A DNA stretch of 64,000 nt. Source: Physcomitrium patens. Taxonomy: Eukaryota > Streptophyta > Bryopsida > Funariales > Funariaceae. Position 1 is the first letter of the stretch. Each line of letters starts with the position of its first letter. The DNA lies in the NCBI RefSeq assembly GCF_000002425.4, contig NC_037271.1, positions 4,324,164 to 4,388,163 on the forward strand. The letters are read 5' to 3'. Position numbers and translations under genes: made by a program. The notes beneath the pieces are model-generated. The model saw only the letters and a program-made list of their open reading frames with translations. It did no database searches and was not told the DNA's origin. This document shows positions 41,451 through 54,115 of this stretch, piece by piece.

Positions 41451-41982
41451 AAGTTTATCCCTTTTAAAAAGCTTTAAAATTATGAAAATATTATTTAAAA
41501 ATAAAAATAAAGGATTATATATTATTTTTAATAGTTCTAAATTAACTTCAGTTTTAAACTATCAAGATAAAAAATGTGTTCTAATTACAAGAATTCTGTA
41601 TCGATTTCCGATCAAAACTTACCTTGTTTCAGACCTAAAGTATGATTTGTAGAGATTAAATGATAAAAAATTAAAAAATTAAAAATTAATTTTTTTTTAA
41701 AATTCCAATAAATCTTTATAAATTTAATATTTTTATTTTGAATACAATCAATGAGTATTTGAAGACTTAAATGTATTCAAATTTAATGAGAAAGGATACA
41801 CAAAGTATAAAATAATTTTATAATAAAAACTGAATCTACTTCATACAAATAAATCTTCTTGTTTTTAAATTTTTATTAATGCATATTATTGAATACATAA
41901 GATTTTCTATATCATGGGTACATATTTATTATTCATTATTTGAATATATTAATACGAATTTATGAAATTTATTTTCTTTTAT

Positions 41983-42021
<39 letters not shown>

Positions 42022-42025
42022 TTAG

Positions 42026-42063
<38 letters not shown>

Positions 42064-42380
42064 AAGAGTGATGAGTATTGGAAAAAAAAACTTATACATG
42101 TCTCTAAATTCTTTTATGAATAAAAAAATAAAAATGAAAAGCATTTGATGGTAGTTTCTTCTCAAAGTGTAAACCAGGTTCTCATGAAAATAAATCCTTT
42201 TTAATAAGTTTTGTATTTCATATTATTTTTAAAAATTATTTATTTCCATATATATAAATGAATGAAAATTTCTTACTAATTTTTTTCTTCTTTCAAGTAT
42301 ACTTTTAAAAATCATGTTATAGAGTGTAGTATAAAAGAATTTCAGGCTTGTTCTATAGTTATTTGAATTTTTTATTAAAC

Positions 42381-42431
<51 letters not shown>

Positions 42432-43556
42432 TAATAAATAAATCAGTAGATCTCAAAAAACCCCTAAATTTTTATAAATATTTTTTAATACCCTTATGTA
42501 TTAGTTTTTTTTTGTGATTTCACAAGCAAATAAAATTGGTTTATTATTTTAAAGAAATTATTTGAGTTTTTAAAAATAAAATTTAATCTATAAATGATAA
42601 TTACATGTAAATATTTAAAATATAATATTTTCTATAATATATTTCAATAAGACTAAATTCAATTATTTATTGTAAAAATAAGAATTATTATTAATTAATA
42701 AAAAAATATGAAAAATATGATTCAAAACTTTTTTAAGTATGTATTTGTTGTTTTTAATTGTCTTTTTTTCATGGAATTAGAGAGATCAAGAATGTACTTT
42801 TATTTCTTATAATCAATTTATTTGAAGGCATTCTATAATATTATATAAAAATCCTATGTTCTTCCAATATATTATTTTTAGAAGCTTTATTTCTTGTTTT
42901 TTATACAATCTTTGAAAAAGCACAAAAGATAAAGATAATACTTTTCAAAAATAGCATAGTATAAGATTAAGAAAGAAGAATCAATTTTTAAGATAAAGAA
43001 CTAAGAAAAGTAGACTTATTTTTTTAGACAAAAAAAAAGCTTGCAATAAGATGGAAAAAATTGAAGAATACAACCAATACAAGAATATGTCGTTTATATT
43101 GAGTAATCTTTGAAAAAATAAAGAAATAAAGCATGCTTGAAATGTTGATATTATCAATGGTCACCATTTCTATAATCCTATTGGAAATATTATGGTCCAT
43201 GTTCTTGTAAGGAGAATGAATGCCGATAATAAGCACATAATAATTATATTATTAAAAGATGGTGTTGCTTCTAAGTTCAATGCAAAAATCATTTACCTTA
43301 CTAATTGCCTAATAATACATAAAGATAACTACAACCAAAAAAAAAAATCAAACAAAGAAACACTCTAGATAGGAAACCAATTAAAAGTTTGTTCAACATC
43401 TTTTAAAAAGAGATATAGTTTGACATCAAAACTAATAAAAATAAAAATCTTAAGTAAATATTCATTGTATCAAAAATTGCTTAGAAGATTACTAATAAAT
43501 ATTTATCAAACTTTATCAAATTCTCAATATACTTATAAGTCAAATAAATAATCTTC
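38450..43556. other. AT-rich intergenic DNA with (AT)n runs
   Basis: No gene or recognisable element. (AT)n runs occur at about 39,427-39,462, 40,530-40,558 (continuing into (TG)n to 40,595), 41,407-41,449, 41,987-42,016, 42,029-42,060 and 42,385-42,423, and a poly-A tract at 40,131-40,164. Short frames of 70-75 codons at 42,229-42,456 and 43,024-43,236 are chance or microsatellite-driven. Confidence 0.65.
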
Positions 43557-44085
43557 TATCATGGACATACATAGGTATTCTAATAAATACCTATATGATT
43601 AGATTAGAATAGATAAAAATAGATAAAAGTAGGTTAATTTCATAAGACCTTTTAGACAAGCTTCTTAGATGTTGCTTGACTTTACATGTATTTGTAGTTG
43701 ATTGGTAGATTAGAAACTTAGTCAACAAGTTAACTACATATTAGTAGCTTACAAAACAAGCTATGTATATGATACACATATAGCAAACTTGCCTTGGAAG
43801 TTAAGATACATGTCTTGCAAAGTCAACACATTTTGGAGGTCCTACAGGACATTGCCTTATAGCTCCTAATTAAGAATATATATAGAGGCAAGGATTGAGT
43901 CTTCTTCACTCTTGTCAATGCCTTTTTAGTCCTTAGTCTTGTTTCAAGACTTTCTAGTCTTCTTGTTTTTTAGAGATAGCCATTCTAGTTTAATATTATA
44001 TCATCTTTGAGTGACTTTTTAGTTTTTTTCATTGATATAAGAATGTGTTGAAGATTTTCTTTCTTTGAGGTTCATATTCTTAACA
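43557..44085 (+). repeat. Solo LTR, family A
   Basis: It starts TATCATGGACATACATAG and ends ATTCTTAACA, about 529 bp, in plus orientation. It keeps the block order of the family: aagcttcttaga (about 43,660), cttgccttgga, ttggaggtcctaca (about 43,834), TATA-like atatatatagag, and the hairpin zone near 43,895-43,915. The neighbouring chromovirus is in the opposite orientation, so this is an independent insertion. Confidence 0.7.
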
Positions 44086-45114
44086 TCTTCTCAATTTCAA
44101 AAGATAGTAAAGTAATAATTGTATCTAATACATTATTAGTCACTTTTAATCATTATTGTGTTAAACATGTTCCAAATTTTATTTTTGCATGAGATATAAA
44201 TTTCTTCTATTAAGAAATCTTAATCATTGTTTTATTTTTTTATGAATGGTGAAGATAAATTGCATTATAGATGGACCTTAAAATAAAGAAAGTAATATTT
44301 TAAAAACTATCTTCTTTGAGACTACTTGATTATTCTTCTTGACCATGAATTAGTCTTGATGATTTTCACTCCAACCATATTTTTGAATGCCAAAGTATTG
44401 CTTTGCATTTTCTACATATAAAAGAATGTCCTTGCAAATATAAAATACATCATTATAACAAAGACTAATTTTAAAAAATTATGAAAATATAATAAAAATT
44501 AAGCTATAATATAATAAATGAAAAATATAAAATTATTAGAATTTACATTAAAGAAATATTTTTGATTACTATGTAAAAATATTTAGAAAACGTGTAACTA
44601 ATTCACAATTTTTTTTTTAATCAAACTTGGATAAAAGACGTTTTTCATGTAGGCCATGTTTCAATATCTTGCACCAAAAGAGAGCATAAAAGTATTAAAG
44701 CACAAATGAAGGTCTTGACTAAAAAAAGTCTTATTGTCTTTGAAAAACAAAATTTTTTAAATTCTTCAATAAAAACATGCCATCACTTAAAAGTTCTATT
44801 AGGACATAATCCTTTCTTCAACTTAAAGTACAAGTTGGCATTAATTAAGAATTTTTTATAATAAGTAGTATAAAATTGAAAGAAGAAAATAAAAAAAATT
44901 AATACAAAAATAATTATATATTAGAAAACTAGTTATAGTTTGTTCATTGAATTTTTACTTAGTAAAAATAAAAATAAAGAGTATATTTTTAGAAAATTAA
45001 TTTTATATATTTTTGATAATATTTAAAAATAAAAATATAAATTATTACAAATAAATTATAATAATTTAAAGGAAAAAGTAACAATAAAAATATTGAATAA
45101 ATATATTTTATCTC
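44086..45114. other. AT-rich DNA, no gene seen
   Basis: Repeat-like AT-rich sequence between a solo LTR and the repeat-B copy. All frames are closed at short range. Confidence 0.6.
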
Positions 45115-45310
45115 AAAGATAACTTATTTAAAAGATTAAGGATTCAAGCCTCTCCAAAGCTCATAAGTAGTGTATATGTATATATTCTAAAGAGGCCACA
45201 AGACCTTTGTACCTACATCCAAGGTGCCACAACTCATATAAAATATATGTATATTCCTTCTTACAACTGTTGTATTAGTTGTTAGTCCTCTTATTTTTGA
45301 ATAGTAAAAC
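45115..45310 (+). repeat. Dispersed repeat B, copy 2
   Basis: It matches 4,378-4,575 (cataagtagtgtatatg, agaggccac, ctacatccaaggtgcc). It ends about 60 bp before the left LTR of the chromovirus and lies outside the 5-bp target duplication, so the chromovirus landed in or near an existing repeat. Confidence 0.6.
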
Positions 45311-45373
45311 TATTTATTTTTTTCAATTTCAATCTTATCATGATTTTTAAAAACATCTAATTAGCCTTAGTAC

Positions 45374-45916
45374 TGTCAAGGATACAAATTGAAAGAAGAT
45401 ATATAAACTCGTGGAATCCATGTCAAAAGAAAAGTGACAAAATAAAAGAAAGTATGTATATTAAAAAAAAACTAGAATGACCATTACTAAAGATTAAAAA
45501 ACATAAGACTCTTGAAACTAAACTAAAAGTAAGAAAGGAGTTGACAAGAGTGAAGAAGGCCTCATTCTTGCTTCTATATATACTACTTAACTAAAAACTA
45601 TGTAGCAATATACTATAGGACCTCTAATACATACCCAACTTGCAAGACACATGTCTAATTTGCAAGGCAAGTTTCCTAGGTGTGTGCCAAATGTCCAACT
45701 TGTATTACAAGTGGTCAACAAATCGACACGTAGTCTCTTTTTTGGCCAAGTTTTCAACCTACGAATCACCTATAGACATGTATAAAGGTAAAACAACGTC
45801 TATTAAGCTTCTAAGAAGCTTTCCACAAGATATTATCATATTTATCTACTTTGACTTACTTCTACCTATTCTTATTATTTAGATAATTATCAAGATAAAT
45901 ATGTATGTTCGTGAAA
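45374..45916 (-). repeat. 3' LTR of the chromovirus (left)
   Basis: 543 bp. Read on the minus strand it runs from TTTCACGAACATAC to ATCCTTGACA. It pairs with the right LTR at 51,156-51,699. Contains the palindrome AAGCTTCTAAGAAGCTT at 45,805-45,821. On the minus strand it is directly preceded by the polypurine tract. Confidence 0.88.
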
Positions 45917-46529
45917 TTACCTCCTTTTTTAGGGACGAGTTCCACGAGGAGCAGTGATTACATGTTGATGAAGTCCAAGATGTACCAAATTATATTTGCC
46001 ATGTACTTTGATCTTTATTCTCTTTGAAGGTAGTTGATAGGTTCCTTCAATCATTGATAATGTCCCATACCATGGCAAGAAGACCACCCTACTATTTAAT
46101 CATTATTGAGGCCTTCATAACTTCCTTCAAACAAAATAGTAGTAATACTATCAGTAGTAGTTCTTACTTCTAAAAGTATCACTAAATATCGGGAGTCTCT
46201 TCTAAGGTCATGGTAGCAAACGAATTGTATCTCACCATCAAATTAAGGAAGCACATATAATTCTTGAGGATCTTTATCTCGATTTCACCGTCTCGAAGGT
46301 TGTAATAGTTACAATGTCTCGTCTGGTAGCTCAGCAAATAATAGTTCTTAAGTTGAATCTGCTAGTTGTTAGTTCTCCATCTCCTAAACACTAAAAAATC
46401 TAAAGAAATAATGATACAAGATAAAATAAAATCTCTATTGGACTTGCTTTGCTTTATAGCAAAGAATTTTTTAACTCTTCATCTTAATTTTGATGGATGT
46501 TGTTGATGAAACGCTTTAACTTTGGCTGA

Positions 46530-47936
46530 TGCATTTGCTAGATTCCTAGATGGCTTCAATATGCGTTCTTTAATGTCATATCCATGCCAATGTACTAGAT
46601 ATTCTAACCTATTTCAGCACTGCCTTGAATCTAAGACTTCTTCTACCTCAAATTCTTCATTATTGTCCACTTCTATAAGAAGTAGTAGCACTTGTCTCCT
46701 TCTTTGTATATCCATTGTCTAATATGGCTCAAATAAAGACACATGGAACACAAGATGGATTTTTATAGACTCTAGTAGGTATAATCAATAAGCATCTAAA
46801 TTGATTTGTTCACAAATAGAAAATGGCTGAAGCCTACGATAATCCAACTTCTCACAAGAACGAATAATTTTAATATTACAACGAAGTAATCATACCTTAT
46901 TTTCCACATAGAATTGAGGTTGTTCCTTCTGATAAATATGTGCATTAGCTTTTTATTATTCTTGAGCGTCTTTTAATTATACCTTTATTATTGCTTGTAG
47001 CTTTGACAATCAATTTGTTACATCTTCCTCTATAGGATTATCAAATTTTGAAAAGTCAAAAATGTCAAATCGTGGATGATAACCATAATTGGCAAAAAAA
47101 AGGTGTTTGTTATGTAAGAGAATGTACTAAATTATTATAAGCAAACTCTGCCAATGACAAAAGAATTGTCCAATCATCTTGTTGATAGTTGATGGTACAC
47201 CTCAAATATTGTTCTAAAACTTCATTTACTTATTCTGTTTGTTCATCAATTTGAGGGTAGAAAGCTGAAGATAGTTTTATATCTACCTTCAATATCTTGT
47301 AAAGAGGTCTTCAAAATCTCGATAAAAATTATGTTCCTCTGCTTGATATAATATCCCTTGATAATCCATGATAGCAATAGATGTTGTCAAGGAAGAATTT
47401 AGTTGTTCCTTCACTTGTGATAGATTTTGTATATGGTACAAAATGTGCCATCTTGGTGAAATGTTCTATAATCACAAATATGGAATCATATAAACTTGAA
47501 ATTGAAAGATCCTTGATAAAATCCATAGAGACATAAGACCATGATTGTTTTGGTATAAGTAATAGTTGGAAGAGTCCATAAGGTCGATGACGAGGAGTTT
47601 TTGATCTTGAAAAAATATCACATATCTACACAAAATAATAGCCTTCCATATTTGAGGCTACCAAAAATCTCTAGACATAAGCTCCAAAGACTTATTATAT
47701 CCAAAATGTCATGTTACAAGGAAATTTTAACTAGCTTCAGGAGTACATAATTGTATTTTTCTTTCTAAAACATATAAGCGTCCTTCAAAATAGAGTAGGT
47801 TCTCCTTAAACTCAAACTTGGAAGTATCTTCAAACTTAGAAGAATTATTTTTAATATCACAAACAAGAAGGTCTGAGGACATACTTGCTTGGATTTGCTT
47901 GAAAAAAGTCAAATCAAAAATCAATGTTGATTTCAT
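46530..47936 (-). pseudogene. Integrase and chromodomain remnant
   Basis: Minus strand, broken. The core around 47,329-47,526 reads MDFIKDLSISSLYDSIFVII then HFTKMAHFVPYTKSITSEG and HHGLSRDIISSRGT, the usual Ty3/Gypsy integrase core order. A preceding piece (47,727-47,936) is the region between RNase H and integrase. Further along, interrupted pieces resemble the HPQTDGQTER part. At about 46,530-46,670 FEVEEVLDSRQC, then a TGA stop (46,614-46,616), then NRLEYLVHWHGYDIKER is a chromodomain, in which aromatic cage residues normally read methylated histone H3. In intact elements this directs integration to heterochromatin. Here it is dead. Confidence 0.85.
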
Positions 47937-48336
47937 TGCTTGGAAATGAAATTATTCTAGCTTCAATAAAATTATCTTTTTTTAGTCAAAAGCTACTTTT
48001 CTTCTTTTGGTATAAGATAAGAACGTCTAAAAAGGGCATCACACAAACCTTATTGTTTTCTTGGTCGATAAGTGATATTGAATTTGAATCTTAACAAAGA
48101 CATGCTTCAACAAGCTTGACAATAATTCAAAATACATGCTAATATGAAATACTCGAAGTTCTTGTGATGCATATATATGGTGATTAGACTTGAGTACCTT
48201 CTAAATAATGATGCCATTCTTGAAAAGAATCTACACTTCTAAGAAGTTTCTTATCGTGGATCTCATAATTAATTTTGGCTGTTGAAAATTTTCTTCAATG
48301 GAAAAATAATAGATGAAGTTTGTCATTTGTTCCTAC

Positions 48337-49870
48337 TTAAGAGAAGATTGCATCGAAGGTAAAGTCAGATGCATCTATTTCTATAAAAAATGCTTTGGAG
48401 AAGTGGATGCAATGTAGGATTGATGCATAAGTAAAAACTTTCTTTAAAGCTTCAAATGATGTTTTTGCTTCTTTACTCCACTCGAGCTTATCTTTACAAG
48501 TTAAGCATGTAAATAACACTACAACTTAAAAAAATTTCTTGATAAAGATTCGATAGTAATTGGTAAATTTCAAAAGTATTGTACATCTCTTACTATTTTT
48601 GAAATCTTTCAATCTATGATTATGTGAATTTTTTTAGGATCCATCATTAGACCATTGTTTGAAATGATGTATCCTAAGAAGTCAACTTGAATAGTGTGGA
48701 ATATATACTTTTCCATCTTGGCATACAATCCCATATTTCTAAGTTTTTGTAACACATGATGAATATGAACTGCATATTCTTCTACATTCTTAGAGTAGAT
48801 TAAAATATTGTCTAAATAACAGACAACAAAATCATCTAGAAATTCATGAAAAATATCATTTATAAAATATTGAAAAGCAGTTGGTGCATTCGTGAGTCCA
48901 AAAAGCATGACATTATATTCAAAGTGTCTATTCATCTCCTTCTTTAATGTGAACCAAATTGTATGCTCCTTATAGATCTATTTTTGTATAGATCTTAGCT
49001 TAATTTAATTGATCAAGAAGTCTAGATATCAAAGGCAAAGAATATCTATTCTTAATGGTAATCTTGTTGAGTCCTTGATAATCTACATACATTTCCAATG
49101 ATCCATCTTTTTTCTTCACAAATAAGATAGGAGCTTCTACATGAGATTTTAAATGGTGAATGAAATTCTTGGCCAAGTTCTCATCAATGTACTTCTTGAA
49201 TTCAACCAACTCATTTTGTGATAAACTATAGATTGGACCAAATAGTGGATGAGTTCTTTCTTTAAGATCAATTGAGCAATCATATGGATGATGCTCCGGA
49301 AAAATATATGCATTCTTCTTTTCAAAAAAATCTTTAAAATTTTGATATTGACTTGGAATTTTATTTGAAATCTTTCTATCATTTAAAATGGGTGTGGCGT
49401 AAATAAAAAAAAGACGATCCTTCTTTTGCACTATGCAATAAGCTTTTGTAACTACAAGTATAGGTTTGGCTATATTAGACTCATGGCTTTCTACTAGATT
49501 AGAAAAAATCTCAATGATGTTTGAAGAAAAGTCAAGTTTATGAGAAATCCAATCTATTATAGAATTATATATCTCTAGCCACAATAAACCTAAAATGACT
49601 GGATTAGAAAGAGATCTAATTATATTAAAAAATTATGCAACTATTATGACCATTTATTACTACATCTATAAGAAGTATTTTATGAGTAATATCTCCAAAA
49701 GATAATGGACGATCGTCTATGACTTCTATGTGTACGGGTTTGGTTTTTCATACTAATTGCATATTAGGACTTTTAATAAATTTATCATCTAAAAAACAAG
49801 ATGAGACTACTGAATCTATTAAGGCAAAGGCTTTGTGATTATTAAATCCTAAATGCACATCTATTGTAAA
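48337..49870 (-). pseudogene. Protease, reverse transcriptase and RNase H remnant
   Basis: Minus strand. Protease near 49,640-49,860 reads KAFALIDSVVSSCFLDDKF, so the catalytic D-S-G is D-S-V. RT part one (49,000-49,584) ends with [17 protein letters not shown] and [15 protein letters not shown]. Part two (48,609-48,935) has FGLTNAPTAFQYFIND and CYLDNILIYS, where the catalytic YLDD has become YLDN. The gap 48,936-48,999 holds a frame break. RNase H begins near 48,519 (AKTSFEALKKVFTYASIL, FFIEIDASDF) and keeps the first catalytic Asp context. Several changes (D to N, Trp to stop) are G-to-A on the coding strand. Confidence 0.9.
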
Positions 49871-50034
49871 ATAAAGAGAGGATTTTGAGGAGAGAATAGA
49901 ACCTTTAATAGGAATTGTAGAAGACTCCAGCCAAACTGTTTCTGTTGTAGCTCAACAAATTTATTTTTCGACATGTTTTCATCTTTGACATCAATACTCT
50001 TCATTTTGTAATTGCGTCATTTCTTTAGACAATA

Positions 50035-50949
50035 TTAAGCAGTGTACTTAGCTTCTCTATAATATAAACATAGTCCTTCTTGACGACAATAAGTCTTTTC
50101 TTGTTTTATAAGAAATTTAAAACGTATTGCAACAATTTGTATGTCTTCTACTTCCAAATATTTAGATTGAGAAGTTGTTGATGTCGTCATTGAATTATAA
50201 TAATATTGAGGTTTTCTTATGTGATTTTCAAATTGAAACTCAAAAAGTCGATTAACACATTTCATAGCAAAGTCAATTGCTTGACTCAATGTTTGAGAAT
50301 CAGGTAAATTGAGCATCAATTTCTTTACTTCATGTTGTAATCTGTAGAAAAATTGGTTGATGAATAGTGCATCATCCTACTTGATATCTGTCGCTAATTA
50401 TCAATATTGTGAAGCATAAAATATCACTTATCGATTGTCTTGTTGCAAGATACAAATCTTATTGATTGCAACACAGATTGCATCATGTTTTTCATACATA
50501 GATTAAAACTATATTAAGAATGCTTCCAAATTATCCAGTATTGGATCACATCGTTCAAGAAATGATGAAAACCATCATAAAGTAGAACTTCAAAGTAGTA
50601 TTTCAATAAACCTAACTTATGATCCTTGAGTTAGATAACTTTGAGGTTGTAGTTCAATCACCAATTGCACTTGATTGATGAATCCTTGAAACTTAGATGT
50701 TGTGCCATCAAACTTCTTAAGCAATCTAATTTTTAGTTCATTAAAACTTGAATGATGTTCCATTGTAGGAGCAGTAGTATAGCTTGGTGTAGATGTTGAA
50801 GCAACTCCAATCATCTCAATATCTTTATTGCTTGATAATATTATTGCTCCTTGTAGTGGTAGATTGAATTGATGCATTGCAAGCATTAACTCTCTCATTT
50901 GCTCTTGCATTTGAGCCATTGCATTCTTCATTTTAACAAGCTTTGCCAT
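50035..50949 (-). pseudogene. Gag remnant with degenerate zinc knuckle
   Basis: The minus-strand frame at 50,617-50,949 begins MAKLVKMKNAMAQMQEQMRE (coiled-coil-like) and contains FDGTTSKFQGFINQVQL, the usual gag start of the capsid-like domain. The frame at 50,035-50,319 ends with CRQEGLCLYYREAKYTA, a CCHC zinc knuckle in which one Cys and the His are both Tyr. The two pieces are separated by stops at 50,320-50,616. Confidence 0.8.
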
Positions 50950-51155
50950 GCTAGTACATCAAAAAGAAAGGTATCTATTTGCATAGAATACAATACTCAA
51001 GAATCAAAAAAAAAAAAAAATCTAAAAACAATATCAGTATAGAAGAGGATAACCACAACTTCTAATACACTTATGTCTTATCAAGAAAAAAGGATAATCC
51101 ATTCTTAATGAAGAAAGAATAAAGCTCTAATATTATATGTGTACTCTTATCAATC

Positions 51156-51699
51156 TATCAAGAATACAAACTAGAAGAAGATACATAAATTTGTAGAATC
51201 TATGTCAAAAGGAAAGTGACAAAATAAAAGAAAGTATGTATATTCAAAGAAAAACTAAAATGACTATTGCTAAAGATTAAAAAACATGAGACTCTTGAAA
51301 CTAAACTAAAAGTAAGAAAGGAGTTGACAAAAGTGAAGAAGGCCTCATTTTTGCCTCTATATATACTACTTAATTAAAAACTATGTGGCGACATGCTATA
51401 GGACTTCTAATACACGTCTAACTTGTAAGACACATGTTTGATTTTCAAAGCAAGTTTCCTAGGTGTGCACCATATGCCCAACTTGTACTACAAGTGGTCA
51501 ATATATTGACACGTGGTCTCTTTGTTGGCCAAGTTTTCAACCTACCAATCACCTATAGACATGTATAAAGATAAAGCAGTGTCTATAAAGCTTCTAAGAA
51601 GCTTTCTACAAGATATTATCATATTTATCTACTTTGACTTACTTCTACCTATTCTTATTATCTAAATAATTATGAAGGTAAATATGTGTGTCTGTGATA
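51156..51699 (-). repeat. 5' LTR of the chromovirus (right)
   Basis: 544 bp. On the minus strand it runs from TATCACAGACACAC to TATTCTTGATA. Palindrome AAAGCTTCTAAGAAGCTTT at 51,587-51,605. TATA-like gtatatatagagg lies near 51,355-51,370 on the minus strand, followed by the gene-start hairpin region. A possible primer-binding site (taatattagagc on the minus strand, 51,124-51,135), resembling a decayed initiator-Met site, lies 20 bases inside the LTR, which is farther than usual. Confidence 0.88.
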
Positions 51700-51704
51700 A
51701 GTAC

Positions 51705-52179
51705 TTAGCAAGATCTTAAAATTCTATTAAATTTCTTTACAATAGCCTCTTAAAGTGATAAATTATAATTTTATCAAATCTTAAAGAAATACTCTAAAAA
51801 ATCCTAATTTTTTATTATAAATTTTAAGAGTCTTTATAGATGATTTATAATACTTTTATCCATTTAAAGATATTTTAAATATCTTAATAGTTTTTATAAT
51901 AATAAAATAAATTTAAATTATTTTTTAAAAATAAATAATCATAAAGATATAAGATTTTTTTATATTTTTTTTACCTATTAATTAAAATTAATTGATTTTT
52001 TTATAAGTAATACATATAAAAAAAGGCCAATATAGATAATGGTTTTAATAATTAAATAATATTTTTAACACATATATATATATATATATATATATACACC
52101 TATTCAACTAAGATAATTGCCTCCAAAACTTATTGTCATAGATATATATAATAATACTAGTATTTATATAAATACAAGG

Positions 52180-52214
<35 letters not shown>
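51705..52214. other. AT-rich DNA, fossil element sequence
   Basis: Includes the aggccaatatagat motif at about 52,025 shared with 4,950, an (AT)n run (52,072-52,096), a stretch near 52,105-52,150 shared with 5,515-5,560, and a poly-A tract (52,187-52,214). No coding sequence. Confidence 0.55.
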
Positions 52215-52216
<2 letters not shown>

Positions 52217-52640
52217 TAAATTTTATAATATCTTGTAGAAAAACTTTACAAGTGTGGATTTGATTTCTCCAATGTTTTCAAGTGATTGATAAGTTGAAAA
52301 CTTAGCTAACAGTTAGCAACATGTTACACATATTGACTACTTGCTTTGTAAGTTGGTTAATTGTTTTATAAGTTGGTCATGTAGTGTGCATGTTAAAAAT
52401 TTAGTTTGCAAGTTAGAAATGCATTAGATAACCTATAGAATGTTACCACATAGTTCTATAGTTAGATAGTGTAGATAGAAGCAAGATTGATGCCTTCTTC
52501 ACTCTTGTCAATTTATTTTTTATGTCTAGTCTAGTTTTAAGAATTTGTAGTTTTTTTTTTTGTTCTTTTTTCTTCTTTTTTTTTAATCTTTAGCAATAGC
52601 CATTCTAGTTTCTTCTTAAATATACATTATTTTTCATTGC
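52215..52640 (+). repeat. Decayed LTR, family A
   Basis: Plus orientation. It carries the family blocks gattgataagttgaaaactt, gttggtcatgtagtgtgcatg, taacctatagaatgttaccacatag, agatagtgtagatag and gccttcttcactcttgtcaa (hairpin right arm), and ends with agcaatagccattctagtttc. The palindrome is destroyed. Ends approximate. Confidence 0.65.
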
Positions 52641-54074
52641 ATTTATGTCATAATGTTTTTAAATAAATCTCACTTATTTAATTATAATCTTTAATTTCTT
52701 GTCTATAATACTTATTGAAACTCTATTTTATGCCTTTTTTCTAATAAGGCTCTTGCAAAATTTATAAATCTTTCAAAATTATATTAAATAATTAAATAGT
52801 TAAGAAAGTTTTTAATATTAATCTTTTTGTATCTACATAATTTAAAGCTATATTTTTATCAATTTCTTCAATTAAGATCCATTGGTGGGACTCTTAAGTT
52901 TCCAGACATAAATCACACATCTTAACTAAAATAAAATAAAATAAAATAAAATAAAAAAATAAACTTTAAGATGAGGTTTTTTTAAGAATGTCTTAGTTTG
53001 CATTAGATTATACATAGTCACATCTTTTTCTTTGTTATGCATTTTTTATCTAATTTTAAGATTTTAACCATCAAAATGCTTTAATGAGCTCTTAAGAAAT
53101 ACCATAAATCTTAATTCCTTTACAATATAAATTGCTACACAAATTCATTGTAAAAAATGCTTAACATATCTTCTGCACATGCCTTCAAGCAAATTAATTG
53201 TAAAAATCCAAAGCTATGTTAATCCATTCTTGTTGTTTCTAACTTCATTGATAAAAAAATAAGCAAAAATAATAAATAAAAATCTACAAGAATTTTTTAC
53301 AAAATTATAGAAAATATAAGAACTTGTTCTCTCACCAACAAGATAATACAAAGTAAGTAATTGATATATTGGATTCTAATGTTGTGAGCAAAATCTTTAA
53401 TCCTATTTAGATTTGCACTTATGGATAACCTTTTGGAAGATCAATACATAAAGATCTTTCACGATTCAAACTAGTAGACATGAATAATAACCCAAAGTAT
53501 AAAAAATATGTAGCTTGTAACTAAGTTATTACCTATAGTATCTGCACATGCCTTATTTGTAGAGCTTCCATAGCACTTGTGCAAAATCCAAGAAATAATA
53601 TTGGTGTATATAATCTAATAATAATGGATGTCATTAGCAATGAAAATTGGTAATAAAGGTAGTGTAAGTAGGGATAATGGATTTTGTAGATAAAATTTAT
53701 ATTTTAAAAAGAGAATAAAAAACTCTTTATTCATACTTATGTACAAAGACCATCAATACTAAGAATATGATGTCTTGTTAACACAACAAATTTTCTATAA
53801 TAATATTCTTTATCTTGATGTAAAAATGATATAAATCCTATTATAAGTTTTTTTGGTTTTTACAAGATGTTAGTGTTGATTTTTTCTTAAGTTATCAATA
53901 AGCACAAAACATGAAAATACAAATCGTAACAAAAATATAATAAATATTAGTTTTAAATTATTATAAAAATTCATTTTATGATATTTTATTATCATTGGAA
54001 ATAAATAATATTTTTAAATTTAATAAATTCTATTAAAAATTTAAAAATAAAATTAATAATTTTAAATTATTTAA

Positions 54075-54115
<41 letters not shown>

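Larger units (their letters stand above)
45374..51699 (-). mobile_element. Ty3/Gypsy chromovirus, decayed, with both LTRs and TSD
   Basis: A 6,326-bp element read on the minus strand. The two LTRs (544 bp at right = 5' LTR; 543 bp at left = 3' LTR) are about 90% alike by eye. The 5-bp direct repeat AGTAC flanks it at 45,369-45,373 and 51,700-51,704, which is the direct proof of insertion. Order in the element: 5' LTR, gag, protease, reverse transcriptase, RNase H, integrase, chromodomain, purine tract (AAAAAAGGAGG, next to the left LTR), 3' LTR. The PR-RT-RH-IN order plus a C-terminal chromodomain defines chromoviruses. Every domain carries stops or frameshifts, so it is inactive. LTR divergence implies an old insertion, yet younger than the solo LTRs around it, which are more decayed. 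Confidence 0.92.
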
